NCBI GenBank assembly: GCA_963970005.1
Contig: CAXAMN010022917.1
Location: 2,003,702-2,067,701, forward strand
Origin: Durusdinium trenchii
Lineage: Eukaryota; Sar; Dinophyceae; Suessiales; Symbiodiniaceae
Direction: 5' to 3'
DNA: 64,000 nucleotides
The notes under the pieces are model-generated. The model was not told the DNA's origin. It was given only the letters and a program-made list of their open reading frames with translations, and ran no database searches. This document shows positions 23,701 through 34,045 of this stretch, piece after piece (the first letter of the stretch is position 1; every line of letters starts with the position of its first letter). The translations under genes were made by a program, and so were the position numbers.

Positions 23701-26700
23701 GCTTGTGTTTGATTACGGTGATGGCGTCGAGAGAAAGACGATATGGAGATTGAATGCTTCGGCACCACTTACACCGAAGGATCAGCGCGAAGCAGACAAA
23801 CAAAAGTCCCTCGCCAAGAAGCGAGGCTAAGACAAGCGGAAACATTCGCAAAGTGCCATCGGCGGTTCGTTTCACTCTGAGACAGCGACAGCGATCATGG
23901 TTGCAACAGGTGCCTTTTTGCGGGTAGGGCTTGGATTGTTTGTTATTGAGGAAGTCACGAGACATGTGATACCAGACGGCTATAATACAACCACCACGTG
24001 ACCATTGATTGGTTTGCCACAAGATACGAAATCAGGCTTTTGGGTTGTGGGTTTGCCTGAGCCTGAAAGTGGGAGACTGTTTTCAAAAACTGAAGCAGCC
24101 TGTCAAACTCTGAGGGACATTTCCGCCGTTGAAGTACCACACAGTTTCCCTGTTTCTTTTTTTGCTTCGCTCAGAGCATCCAGGAACCAGGTAAGGGCAA
24201 ACATGTGGTCAATACTCAGCACACTCAGCACTTGATGGACATGATAAATGTCCAAGTACTGTGTGTCCTATTTGTGGCTTGGAGTCTGGATCTCCATTTT
24301 CAATTGAATCTTGAACAGCCTGCAGGCGTGCGAGTCACCCACGAGCCGCAAGCTACTCAGTGGACGTACACGAAGGGTTTCTTGCCCTTGTGCTGGATGA
24401 AGTGTAGCACTCAAGCTCAGTCGCACCGTCGAGCAGAGCTGTAAAACAAAAACTGGGACTTTGTGGCGCAAAAACTGGCACATTGCTTTGTTAGAGTCCA
24501 CTCGTCGACGGCTCAAGCACCTCTGAGAGCCCAGATGCTTGAGTTCACCGCGTTTGGAGCACCGTGCTTTGACGTTGCCCGAACACGTACCTGAACCACT
24601 GAACCACCCTCCGTTCTTTCGCCACCAGAAGCAAAACAAACAAAATAACATAGAATAACCGAATCCACGACCAACTGACGGGTAACAGTCTGTTTTGTGA
24701 TGGTTTCATGGAAATGTTCATCCCACCAGGCCCCACCAAACCGTTGTTTTCACCGTTTGGCCGTGGTTTTAACGTCTCACCCCCGGTTCCTCATGGCCCG
24801 GCGGCCCCTGGGGACGCTGCGCGCCGTGGGCGTGGAGAGCGAGGAGCTGGACTCCATCCTCGGCAGGGAACATGTGGACCTGCTGCGGAGGTCCAAGGCG
24901 CTGAGTGGAAAAGACACGGAACAAACGCGGAAGACCTGCGTGGTGTGAAGGGGGGGTGGCAGGCTTCTCATACAGCATGCAACATGCGTAGTTCATGTCC
25001 GCGTTCAGTGTTCTTTGCCTACTCTAGACTCTGTGATAGATCGTTGCAATCCAGGGATTTAACGTATAACAAAATTACTATATAGATCTATATAGTATAA
25101 TGTTGTCGCGCACCGGACTGCAGTGCAAAGTAGTTGTCATGGGATGGACCGTGACGTGCAAAGCACTGAAGACGGATGCCGAGCTTCATAATTACTAATG
25201 GCCCTTGCTTGCTGCAAGGAGCGTACCATGCATCTTGCAGATACCTTCTCAGTGTGGGAGTTGTGTGACATTGTCAAAGACAGCGCCTTCTCCACTATCA
25301 GCTCCTCCGCCGCTAGCAAGCCCGAGATCCAACCTACCACGCAGACTTCAGAGGAAGTAGCTGAAAGCGAGGTGGATGACGGAGAGATTTTAGAGGACAT
25401 TCGCACGTTCATGACCCAAGAGGAAAATGAAGAGGAGAATCTTGGCTGTTCGCATCTGCTACGAGGCTTCTGGCAGCCGGATGGTGGGCCAGGCACAGCC
25501 TTCAACCCACAGCTACAGCTGGTGACCGGCCCGCTCACACTCCTGCAGGTTGAGCTGCGTGCTCAGGTGGAAGCGAATAACACCTTGGAGTTGTGGCTGC
25601 TTGGGGGGACTCGTTGGGGTGAAACGGTCAAGCAGCTGGCTCCCCAGGACGCCGAGGAAGATGAGACGCAGCCAGGTGGAGAGGCGGAGCATCCGAAAGG
25701 AGCCGGCCGCTTCTATCGGATCTTAACCTCTGCCCATAGTGTGAGCAAGCACGGTGGACCTTTGCGGGTTCTCTTGGATTGTGAGGTACCAAGAGGGGAG
25801 ACTCTTACTTTGCTACTAGCACGAGGGAGCTACATGAAAGATTCAGAGAAATCTGCCCAACTTGAAGAAGCTCCGAACTCGCCCTCGCGCCGGCCTTCCG
25901 TGCTGCACGCCGAGAGTGGTCGACGCTTGTCCTCCCAGATCTTGCCACCGGACGCCGGTCTCGGCCGCCGTCGGGTGTCGACTCAGGAGTCCCTGACGAA
26001 GCTGGACCGCAAGATGTCTGTGTCTCGCGAGGGCGGCGACTCCCCCAGAAGTGGCCGCCGGGCCTCCCAGAGCGGAAAGTCCTCAATCTCACTGGGCCGA
26101 AAGTCCTCGGTGTCATTGGGCCGAAAATCCTCGATATCACTTGGGCGTCGGATGTCTCAAACAGGTGAACTGGAAGAACTTGAGTCCGGTGAGAATTCTC
26201 CTTCCCGAAGACGTCAGGACAGACTAGGCCAGGTTGTGCTGCCTGCTTTGCCGGTGGTAGTGCAAGACGATGAGGAGCCAGAGATGGTCAAACAGAGTCC
26301 CAAAGTGGAAATGGCAACATTGGTGCCAGACTTTCTCGTTCCAGCCCCAAAAGCTGTGGTCCGAGGGTGGTCTGCTGAGGATGACCATTTTGAAGTTCGA
26401 ATTTGGACCACTTCACCGCTGAAGAAGAGCCCCAAAGCCCTGACGGAACCTCCGAAACCATACGAATTTGACAATTCAGCCTGGCAAGGTCAGGTACAAT
26501 CATTGAAGCAAACGTTTGAAGACTTAGAGGAAGTTCATGAGGAAAGCCTTTGGCACTTGCGAGCAGACACCGCCTGGCATGCCCGAGTGAGCCTCAATGA
26601 AGATTTGGATAAAGTTCAGGCTGAGCTCAGACGCTTACAGCAAACAGATGTGGAACACATTGATTTCTTCAAATACTGCCGATCATATCGGCAGGGAGGC

Positions 26701-29015
26701 TTCATGCTTTTGGACTGTATCGGGAAGGAGCTTGGCATACGAGAACGAATGGGACCTGGGAAAAAAGGCGTGCTGAGGAGCCGGGCAGTGTTGAGCGTCT
26801 CCACATGGTAGTAGACCGTACAGGTGCCCAGAAGAAACTGCAGTTTCAGTGAACAGATGCCGACCTGCACTCTAGAATTTTGGAATCTGTGATATCCCAG
26901 ACTATCGATGTTTGTATGGAATACTTGCATGCATTTACCCTTCATCACTCTAAATGTAAGTGACTATTCCACACAGGATGGTCTGGGTATTGTGGCAAGC
27001 CATGCGATTGGTGGCTCTGGCTGAGGTCCGGCATCGCAGTCAAGTGTACTGCAGAGCGCAGCCAAATTCTTAACAGAAAGAAGGCGAGACATCGATGTGA
27101 ATGTCAGTTTGCACGCATTTGATTGTAAGATTCCGTGTGACATGTTGTACCGACCAGGGATAAACTTTGGCAACAAAAGCCATCCATAGACATCACAATG
27201 TCTTGGAAAGATATGATTGGCTGGTTCCAGAAAGTAAAACTCATCAAAACTCTAGCCGCCCAATCCATCCTGAGCGAGCGCATGTTCAGGCTCTAGCCCA
27301 GCTGAAAGCGAAGCTGCTGATGATTCAGGTTCCATGTCATGGGATGTTGGCAACAGCAGTGTGTGTGGATGTAGTTCTTGCATTTCTTCTTCCCCGGCAT
27401 GGTGGGAGTGAGATCGAAGTGGGCGGAATTTGGGCGAGTGAACCGACACAGGATTTGGTCATATCTTCCATTTGTGAACCTCAATTTTCTATTCCATGAT
27501 CAGGAGCAACAAAAAGTGAAGGAACTTCAATCTATTCGCGGCGACCTGGTGTCAGCAGAGCTCCTTGGCTGAAGAGTTGACTTTTTGGGGGTTGGTTCGG
27601 GTGGATACTGTCGAATACTCTCGATCATGCTACTGTATATATCATGTTGCAGCCAGTGAACTTGTACGTAAGGGTTGACCCTGCCGTAATTTGGATTGAC
27701 ACAATGGCCCGAAGGGCTGGTCGAAAATGAGGACTTTATAGACTAGGGAACATTAAAGGGTCGCTTCTACCGTTAGACAAGTGTCAGCTAGTACTTCCTA
27801 AAAGCTAACACCCAAGACATCCCAAGACCATCCAAGACCCATTCAATTCTGGGGAGGATGAATTGCATGAGGAACAGACTGATCAAGATGTGGGCTCTTC
27901 CCGTGAGGTGGGGTGCACAGGTGCGCAACTATGTGCTGCAACCCTACACTTTGGTCAAGGAGCTTGTGGAGAGTCTTCAAGCGTACTATAGGGATCTATA
28001 GGGGGCACGACCTTTCCTTGCTGCCCCTCCTGTCCTTACCTTCCGAAGACTTCCTTCCTCTCTCCCTCCTTCTCTCAGGGTCCCCTTCAACGGCTTTAAA
28101 TCCCTCATCAGTTTGTGAAATGCTCGGACTGGTTGCTGGACTGCAAGCAAAATAACCGACCTTCTCGGGTGAACGACTGGGCTCCGGCCATCGGAAACCG
28201 GAGAATTCAGCAAAACTTCTCTTGACATGGCAAGAAGAGGCGTATGTCATACATAGGGAGTCTCTGGGTAAGCGAACCTGATGATGTTGACCATTTCTGT
28301 TACGTATGGTCAGTCTACCGCATGTTTTGGATGGTGGGGCTTTTGTGTAGTGTTGTGGCCCAAGCATTGGACAAGCAAAGTTGGTTGCACTGAGTCCTTC
28401 ATCAGTGGAGTCCTTCGCCAGCTTTTAGTGGTTTCTTTGGACGACCCTGACCATATTAGCATTGTAATGACCAGGAGCGCTGTTTGTAGAAAAAATTGGG
28501 TAAGCAAGTTATATGACATGGGTGACACAGGGTTTCAATCATACCTTTTCGAAAAAGCGGCCTTTTGACCGCTGCAGGATGTCCGCAGCGGTCATGAACG
28601 AGGAGATGCTGACCGAGTCCTCAACGGGGTGGCTCCGGCAATCTTCACTATTTTGGAGTCCAATTACTACTAGTAAGGCACTTGATTCTAATAGCTTTTT
28701 GTTACTACTAGTAAGGCACTTGTTACTAGCAGCATCCTTAGATGTAGAGAGGTGCTTTAAAGGATATTTTTAGAGCATGTCTTTCACTTAAAAACTCTTG
28801 ACTAACATAGAAGTGCACAAAATTGCACCTGGGAAGACACGTTTCCTTGACCAGTCAGCCGAAGTTTAATTGCTTTTGTTTTTTTGTTCCTTGGTTGTGA
28901 TAGTGCTTGTGTAGTTCGCCAGGATCTGGATTCTCATGTGGATGCCTTGCTGCGCATGGATTCGCAGAAAAAGCCGGACGAAGTTGTTCGACACGTCGCC
29001 ATAGTAATTAAGTGA
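14800..29015 (+). CDS. prfB: organellar peptide chain release factor RF2 family, about 17 exons
   Basis: Class I release factor that hydrolyses peptidyl-tRNA at stop codons in a plastid or mitochondrion. Exons read: 14800-14881 (PDLWND), 15798-15883, 16219-16370 (LAEEAE), 17662-17721 (AGAGGDEACDW), 17842-17906 (RMYTNYA), 18166-18206 (IGLKS), 19089-19134 (YAFGMMRRETGTHR), 19492-19543 (RRQTTFAGVE), 20265-20326 (EIDPKELT), 22162-22220 (RSGGKGGQNVNKVET, the catalytic GGQ), 24326-24347 (VRVTHEP), 27026-27083 (SGIAVKCTAERSQILN), 27275-27328, 27504-27559 (IRGDLVSAE), 27908-27959 (WGAQVRNYVLQPYTLVK), 28578-28628, 28923-29015 with TGA. Codon phase agrees at nearly every junction; the join of exons 6 and 7 is not explained. 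Introns start GT, GC or, after exon 15, GA. The DW in the AGAGG motif and the SGGKGGQNVNKVET form favour RF2 over RF1. The first exon and transit peptide were not found. Two other ORFs sit in its introns. Confidence 0.9.
17755..17815. repeat. ATGGTAT imperfect tandem repeat
   Basis: Units of CATGGTATATCATGGTATGCT and variants run in an intron of the release-factor gene, between its fourth and fifth exons. Confidence 0.6.
18231..18298. repeat. GGTGGGACG minisatellite
   Basis: About six units of GACGGTGGGA and close variants lie in the intron that follows the IGLKS exon of the release-factor gene. They are G-rich on the + strand. Confidence 0.7.
19365..19478 (+). repeat. dispersed CTAGTAG repeat, copy C, intronic
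   Basis: The copy begins TTACTAGTAGCAAGA and ends TCTTGCTACTAGTAGTAA, an imperfect inverted pair, with the GGCCAGGAGCCCCTAGTAGC core between. It fills the 3' third of the GC-AG intron between the GTHR and LVRI exons of the release-factor gene and stops about 13 bases before the acceptor. Confidence 0.85.
21780..21855. repeat. AT-rich repeat in intron
   Basis: ATATATAT runs in the large intron between the EIDPKELT and GGQ exons of the release-factor gene. The rest of 20330-22160 shows duplicated phrases (GGCAGGATCTGG, CTATAAAATGGCATGCCTT at about 20857 and 21196), so this intron contains an internal duplication of about 340 bp. Confidence 0.65.
22337..22345 (+). other. candidate relict spliced leader
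   Basis: TGGCTCAAG matches the last nine bases of the dinoflagellate spliced leader. I found no other exact copy on the + strand of this window by reading. It lies 75 bases upstream of the ATG of the intronless cold-shock gene. Relict leaders fixed in genomic DNA are a recognised mark of dinoflagellate genes that re-entered the genome as processed cDNA. The 5' part of the leader is not preserved here. Confidence 0.55.
22421..23547 (+). CDS. cold-shock domain plus ParB-like domain protein, intronless, frameshifted
   Basis: Codons 1-65 form a cold-shock nucleic-acid-binding domain with an RNP1-like KGYGFI and an RNP2-like DIFVY. An acidic linker follows (about 95-125, DEAEEA). From about codon 138 (SLSEVFLTHNAISCRF) the sequence resembles a ParB-like module common in protists, whose second half (VVIKNRRLFIARTLER) is in another frame. 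The two frames meet near 22975-22990, so one base appears lost or gained, or an unusual intron is present. The second frame continues to a stop at 23547 (KLIPRGNCPHEYKIG). The ORF lacks introns and sits in an intron of the release-factor gene, with a relict spliced leader upstream. It may bind RNA or DNA; whether it is functional depends on the frameshift. Confidence 0.7.
25198..26811 (+). CDS. 537-codon ORF with tandem basophilic phosphosite repeat
   Basis: Intronless ORF inside the RF2 intron between 24348 and 27025. An in-frame TAA lies 9 bases before the ATG. Residues about 82-215 show two beta-rich stretches (GCSHLLRGFWQPDGG, NPQLQLV) resembling the C2-like domain III of calpains; this is tentative. 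Residues about 228-325 carry many Arg/Lys-Arg/Lys-x-Ser sites (RRPS, RRLS, RRVS, RKMS, RRAS) and three tandem copies of GRKSSISL or GRKSSVSL ending in GRRMS. The C-terminal third is acidic and helical, with a probable coiled coil (LDKVQAELRRLQQ). The site pattern fits substrates of PKA- or CaMK-like kinases. No enzyme motif is seen. Confidence 0.75.
   Translation: MALACCKERTMHLADTFSVWELCDIVKDSAFSTISSSAASKPEIQPTTQTSEEVAESEVDDGEILEDIRTFMTQEENEEENLGCSHLLRGFWQPDGGPGTAFNPQLQLVTGPLTLLQVELRAQVEANNTLELWLLGGTRWGETVKQLAPQDAEEDETQPGGEAEHPKGAGRFYRILTSAHSVSKHGGPLRVLLDCEVPRGETLTLLLARGSYMKDSEKSAQLEEAPNSPSRRPSVLHAESGRRLSSQILPPDAGLGRRRVSTQESLTKLDRKMSVSREGGDSPRSGRRASQSGKSSISLGRKSSVSLGRKSSISLGRRMSQTGELEELESGENSPSRRRQDRLGQVVLPALPVVVQDDEEPEMVKQSPKVEMATLVPDFLVPAPKAVVRGWSAEDDHFEVRIWTTSPLKKSPKALTEPPKPYEFDNSAWQGQVQSLKQTFEDLEEVHEESLWHLRADTAWHARVSLNEDLDKVQAELRRLQQTDVEHIDFFKYCRSYRQGGFMLLDCIGKELGIRERMGPGKKGVLRSRAVLSVSTW
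28663..28742 (+). repeat. dispersed CTAGTAG repeat, copy D, intronic
   Basis: A short diverged pair of ACTACTAGTAAGGCACTTG units in the last intron of the release-factor gene (28629-28922). Confidence 0.75.
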
Positions 29016-29083
29016 AGTGAGAACATACAGCTTTTCAATGGAGGAGTTCAGAGCAACACACCCTTTGTGTGTGTTTTTTGACT

Positions 29084-29170
29084 CCTAGGTCCTAGTAGCT
29101 TCTTGTTCCTAGTAGTAAGGCCAGGAGCCCTTAGTAGCGTCCTTGCTCCTAGTAGCGATGCTCCTAGTAG
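29084..29170 (+). repeat. dispersed CTAGTAG repeat, copy E
   Basis: CTAGTAGCTTCTTGTTCCTA followed by the GGCCAGGAGCCC core and GTCCTTGCTCCTAGTAGCG. It lies about 70 bases after the stop codon of the release-factor gene. GACTC occurs on both sides and could be a short target duplication. Confidence 0.8.
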
Positions 29171-29284
29171 GCCAGACTCATGTTCCTTCCTTTGTTTCCG
29201 TTGGCATCAGCTGCTCCTCTCACGTGATTTTCCTCGTGCAGGCCGGCCACTTGAGGTTTGAACGGACTGGAGGGACTCAGACGG

Positions 29285-29325
29285 ACGACGATGATGGTGA
29301 TGATGATGATGATGATGATGTGCTG
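29285..29325. repeat. GAT microsatellite
   Basis: A run of GATGATGAT after GACGACGATG. The interval 29170-30040 otherwise holds a few exon-like frames, such as 29610-29760 (+) with CCCGGADDASAVAEIP, none confirmed. Confidence 0.75.
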
Positions 29326-30040
29326 CAGCTGATCAGAGCCAAAACATCCTGTTTTGAGTGCTTCTGTGCTGCAGCTGCTCGGAGAAGCCCATGGTCGAAT
29401 GACACATATGACAGAACAACTAGTAGTTTGTATTAAATTTACATGACATGCCTTTCCCGTGTGTCAGGCTATGGCTGGGCTGCCCGGGGAGTCAAACGTC
29501 TGCCATTGGGTGTCCCCCCAGCAAATTCATGTCCCATTCTCGCAAATCTCCAACGATTCGGAAACTCGACTTTTGAACACACGAAACTCGGACCACCCAC
29601 TAGTGAGATGACGCCAGACCAGAGGTTCTGTTGCTGCGGCGGGGCAGATGACGCCTCGGCGGTCGCAGAGATCCCCACGCTGCAAGCGATGCCACAACGC
29701 GACCCCGTGAGCGAACTGCAACAGGAGACCGGTCTCGTGCGCGGGACGGGGTGGGTTGTTTCCAGTAGTTTTGGAATGGCTCATGTGACATTTACGGAAG
29801 ATATAGGTAAACTTCATGAATGGATTTGACCCTTCGGCTGGTGCAGACTGAATATTGGATGGAGCAGAACAACTCTTCGGACAAGTATTTCTTGTCATCC
29901 TGCTGTCCAAGTCTGTCCGTATACCTTTACACGATTTATTGCCCATGTCAAAAGTGGCAGATGGCGACCTGTAGAGTCGGGCGCTGGGTATAGATGTTTT
30001 TTTACTTTGTTTTTTAATAGTCATGCTTTGTGTGATGCGT

Positions 30041-30070
30041 TAGCCTCTTTATGTGAGGCTTCTGTGAGGA
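30041..30070. repeat. left terminal inverted repeat
   Basis: TAGCCTCTTTATGTGAGG and the following TTCTGTGAGG match, in inverse, the right end at about 51212-51235 (CAGCCTCTTTGTCTGTGAG when read inward). Ten of the first eleven bases agree, then a small indel. Confidence 0.5.
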
Positions 30071-30222
30071 TTCCAGGACTATTCATAAAACAATTCAGGG
30101 CTATTCCTAAAACTTCCCAGGACTATTCCTAAAAGTGCCAAGGTAAGCACCAGGGAGAAGAGCTAATACTAAGAAAGGCAGGACTATTCATAAGAACAAG
30201 CCAGGACTGTTCCTAATCACAA
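30070..30222 (+). repeat. left subterminal repeat array
   Basis: Five copies of CCAGGACTATTCCTAAAA or close variants (ACTATTCATAAAA, GGGCTATTCCTAAAA, GACTGTTCCTAA) within 150 bases. Arrays of short repeats just inside the ends are typical transposase binding regions in hAT-type elements. Confidence 0.75.
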
Positions 30223-30307
30223 GAGCCAAAGAAAGACCAAAACAGCTGATTTGCTTAGTCTATTTGCTTTTTAGTAGCACTTAAAGAACGGACAAACAGA
30301 AACAAAG

Positions 30308-30392
30308 CAAGAGAGAGAGAGAGAGAGAGAAAGAGAGTGACAGTGATGTATATAGAGAGAGATAGCTAGATAGAGAGAGAGAGAGAGATGGT
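30308..30392. repeat. GA microsatellite
   Basis: AGAGAGAGAG runs broken by GACAGTGATGTATATAGAG. Purine-rich on the + strand. The reverse-strand poly-Ser/Leu frame across it is an artefact. Confidence 0.85.
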
Positions 30393-30651
30393 GAAACAAA
30401 GGCAACTCGAAAGCAATCCAGGGACCCCTCAGTCAGGAAGGTTCTTGCTTTCCAGATCAAGGATGTTGCCAAGACCCGCTGCACATTTTTTGCTTTGGTG
30501 GACACTGAGCCAAGCACGTCGAAGAACATGTCGAAGTTTGAGAAACTTAGAGGAACGTAACTTACAGTCTACAGTACAACATGCTGCAGTGACATGACCT
30601 TCAATCAGTAGCCCTCCTACTGCTACTGTCTGAGCACCTTAGAGAGTCACC

Positions 30652-30759
30652 ATGGCAGCAGGGAGTCCATCGTCCAGCTGCATTGATTCAGAGGTGGCAG
30701 GTCTTTGTCAAGACTTGTTGGAGGTGGAGTCAGAGATGCTAGATCAGCATTCAGGCTGA
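30652..30759 (+). CDS. candidate first exon
   Basis: ATG in good context (CACCATGG) opens a 35-codon frame (MAAGSPSSSCIDSEVAGLCQ and an acidic helix ending EMLDQHSG). GT follows GATTCAGAG and GC follows CATTCAG as possible donors. It could start the methyltransferase gene whose motif IV exon lies 2 kb downstream; this link is a guess. Confidence 0.3.
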   Translation: MAAGSPSSSCIDSEVAGLCQDLLEVESEMLDQHSG

Positions 30760-31094
30760 AGGGACCAATGAAAGGAAACCGTTTGTTTTGGTCAAGTCAC
30801 AGTCTTCGCCTTAGTCACATCTATGGTTCCAGGGCTTGCCTAGCTTGTCATAGGTTCAGGGAGGCCTTAACTCCAGGTAGAGCAGGATACCAGGGCTACA
30901 TCCAGGATATTCCATTCTGTGGGTCAAACCATGTGGGCACTCACTTCAAAGACATTTCAGTGATTCAACAACAGAATTTTCAGACACAAACATGGGCCAT
31001 GGGCCAAGGGACATTAGAAATTTATCCAACCCACTCCAAGTGAGGCAAACCCTTCTCCAGTGCACTAGAAATACTCGAGTTCACTTGTCTCACA

Positions 31095-31196
31095 TGGCCT
31101 GAGGAGTGATTGCGAGCAAGCCATCTTCACTGGGCCAAGGAGGCCCCAGTATTTGAGGTGGGCAGAGGTGATCGTTGATAAGCTCGGGCTTCGCAA
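31095..31196 (+). CDS. candidate internal exon
   Basis: Open segment after CCTGAG (SDCEQAIFTGPRRPQYL, then AEVIVDKLGLRN) ending at a strong donor GTGAGTAAG. It is protein-like and probably belongs to the same upstream gene as 30652-30759. Function unknown. Between here and 32.67 kb further open frames exist but none could be chosen. Confidence 0.35.
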
Positions 31197-32674
31197 TGTG
31201 AGTAAGGTGAACGCCCACAACATGGCAAAGAATCTTGGCTAATTAGGCTAATATAGCCTCAAATAGCAATTTGGGCTTCCACTTTTTCACCAAAGACTTC
31301 AGCAGTCCCAGTTTCCCACCTCTTGGCTGAAGAATTGTAATTACTCACATGGAACACCCTTCCTTGACCAGCTCATGGATCATGTCCCCACCAATTTCAT
31401 GCCCTCAGGTATACAGTGGTTGAAGCTTGTGCTGGAGCTGGAACAGCGACTTACTGTATGTGTCTTGCTCAAATTTGGTTGTGGCATACATCACATGTCA
31501 CACAATTGTAGTATCTGCCACTGCCATTTATCCAGTCAGAACGTGGCATGACTTGATGACTTGACCCCAAAATGATGTTGTGCAACAATACACCAGACGT
31601 GCGTGTTGCCAATCTCCAAAAAAAGATTGACAATTTGGCAAACGACTGTACGGTACACAGTACACAGTACACGTCCATAAAACAGTCACACAGTGTCACA
31701 CTACAATTAATTTTACTTTTTATGTCTTTCTCACTTGCCTGAGCAGAAGACTTCCAGGTAGGTTTTCGTTCAATGTCAAGTGTCCATGACCCAACTGTCA
31801 GGTGTTAAAGAAATTGTAGGTCTTGTGCTCATGGATGTCTTCTAGGCTGACTTCAAATGTTTTGTGCCCAGGCAGGAGCTTTCCAACAACCTGACCTTTC
31901 AGTGGCGGACTTCATCTTTGTCAGAGAGGTGCCCAATGAAGAGGGAGTGGCTCAAAAAGCACTTCCAGCTGAACGGCACCTCGTCACATTGAATTTGGCC
32001 AAATGGTAATAAGCAGTCGGAGTCCATATGGTCAAGTCTAGCAGGATATTCAGGTTCCAGTTCCCTCTGTCCAACCATGCAACTGCTCACATGATTTGGG
32101 TGAGAATCATTGTGAGTCAGAGTGGGGTGAGATTACTGTTCAATACATTTTGCAGTTTACAGTTTACCGTGGAGCCGAACTAAGTGGATCACATTTTCGA
32201 AGAGATGTTGGGCAACAGTGACACTGGGCCCTGTGATCTACATGGTGGAAAGTCTTGCGCATCTGCATCGAATCAGGAGTGATGGCAAGGTTCTCCAGTG
32301 TTGGTGTTCTGTTTTTCTTGAGCCATGGGCTCACCATTTGTCATTTTTTTGGACAGGCGACAGGACTGACTACTGGACTATGAAAACTGTGCTATGTGTC
32401 TTGCAGTGACGTCTTGTAACATGGTGAAGTGCTTCTGACCCATTTCTGGCCTTGACCCATGACATACTGTTCAGTATTTTGTCATTGCATTGTAATAGTC
32501 AGTACCGTAACATACCGAGTACAGTACACTACACGCACATACGAACATTCTGTTTCTGTTACATTCTTTTTGATCTGTGTCATGTGTCTGGGTGTAAGGA
32601 AGTGTGTAGGCTAGAGCTCATAAGGAGGAGGCAGGAGGCATTTGAAAAGTACCCTTCTGTTCATGTGCTGTCAG

Positions 32675-32786
32675 GATTTCTTCATCTGGGGTCCACCTTG
32701 TGGACCCTACACACGCCTCTCTTCAAAACGAGCTGATCCAACCTACAATCCTTGCCGAACTGATGAAGCACAGCCTTTCATCAAGG
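32675..32786 (+). CDS. cytosine-C5 DNA methyltransferase, catalytic motif IV exon
   Basis: After the acceptor CTGTCAG the exon encodes DFFIWGPPCGPYTRLSSKR. The PPC(G) loop matches catalytic motif IV of cytosine-C5 methyltransferases, with the Cys as nucleophile attacking C6 of the target base. The following residues (DEAQPFIKG) fit the usual helix after motif IV. The exon ends at a GC donor (AAGG then GCTCAT). The rest of the enzyme (motifs VIII-X) is on exons from 39.3 to 43.6 kb. Motif I (FxGxG) and motif VI (ENV) were not located, so the enzyme may be incomplete or have exons I missed. Confidence 0.65.
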
Positions 32787-33329
32787 GCTCATTGCACATT
32801 CGTGGCTCAAATGCAATAAGACTGCCATGGTCCATGGTCATGGGCCATGGTTCATTGTCATTGCAAAAATGCAGTGCGAAGTGTGAAGTGAAGATGTGTA
32901 AAGTGCTCAAGCTTGTTTTTGTGGCCAGCACTGGCAGCTGAAGGTCTCCTTTTATGCTCCTTCAGAACAAGACTAGGACTGGTCCTGACTAGTTTCCAAA
33001 GAAGCAGCTAAGGGCACACGCAGCCAAAGGTGGTCATCATGGAGGAGGTGCCTTGACCTTGTGTTTGTCTCGGGGATGTTGGAGCCAGTAAAACTCCACC
33101 TCCACATTTGTTGTAAGAGCTGGCTAACACCGAGATGAATGTGACACTGTGTTTCCAACCCTATTGAGCAAATGATCAACTCACCTCCCGGGAACTACCC
33201 ACATTGACACCTGACACCACTGCAAATATGAAGACTGCTGATACTGATATGATACCTGTGTCTCTGACACCCTTCATACAACAAGCCAAACCCTGTGCAA
33301 GTGTGTCTTGACAGTTCTATCAATCTATG

Positions 33330-33495
33330 GGGCTTTCAGTTTTTCTTCATATAGCTTCTGAGTTTTGCCAAAGGTTTGGGCAGGATCCTCTGCACTTATC
33401 ATCTGAGGTCATGGGAATTTTCGACGACTTCCCTGGCCTGCGAAATGATCCGGATTTCCAAGACTACAAGGCTGGGTGGGGTATTCCCAGCTGAC
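33330..33495 (+). CDS. candidate exon, unknown product
   Basis: Open frame with FGQDPLHLSSEVMGIFDD and PGLRNDPDFQDYKAGWG up to a stop near 33495. Composition is protein-like. It lies between the methyltransferase motif IV exon and the transposase ORF and may belong to either gene or to neither. Confidence 0.3.
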
Positions 33496-33894
33496 ATTCA
33501 GAAGCCAAAAAGAGTATCAGGCAATGTGCACCACAGCTCACTTACCATTTTCCCTTTGTATTGGCTTTTTGTCGCTGTCCATCTCAATTCAATGAGCTGC
33601 TTAACAAATCAAAAACGAGCTTTCTAGTGCATTGCGGCATTGCTTGTCAGCAGTATTCCTTTCCAGATTGAGGTCTGTTTTCGATTGTGAGTGATCGTTT
33701 TGGTGTGGTACCAGCAGATGTGGCATTTGTTGCAAAGAAGTACGGCCCAGTATGGCTCGAGTGTATCACCAGACTGGACCAGACTCACACCTCACCAACT
33801 CTAAGCTCTTCAGAATCTAAGTAGAAGACAGAGGACTTAGCTAAGCTGATTGCGATACGGTACATTTACAACACCATCATTAAGCTAAGCCGAA

Positions 33895-34045
33895 CTGTTC
33901 GTTTGTTAAACAACAGTGACACCACCATCATCATATATCATATAACTTATAACTATAGACTTATTAGACTAACTATAAATTATAATATATATATATTTAT
34001 ATTTATAAATGTATAATTTATATTTTACATAATATATAAACAGCA
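33895..34045. repeat. AT-rich segment upstream of transposase ORF
   Basis: About 150 bases of mostly A/T (ATATCATATAACTTATAAC, TATATATATTTATATTTATA) ending about 200 bases before the 835-codon ORF. A low-melting promoter-like segment is possible, but dinoflagellate promoters are poorly defined. Confidence 0.5.

Noticed and set aside
24353-24444. Continuation KCSTQAQSHRRAEL as release-factor C-terminus
   Set aside because: Superseded by the same 27026 exon; a GCAAGC donor after THEP ends the exon at 24347.
25198-25245. Start of the 537-codon ORF (ALACCKERTMHL) as the ERSQ exon of the release factor
   Set aside because: A much better exon with SGIAVKCTAERSQ in correct phase was found at 27026-27083.
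30281-30529. Reverse-strand Ser/Leu-rich frame
   Set aside because: Translation of the GA microsatellite.
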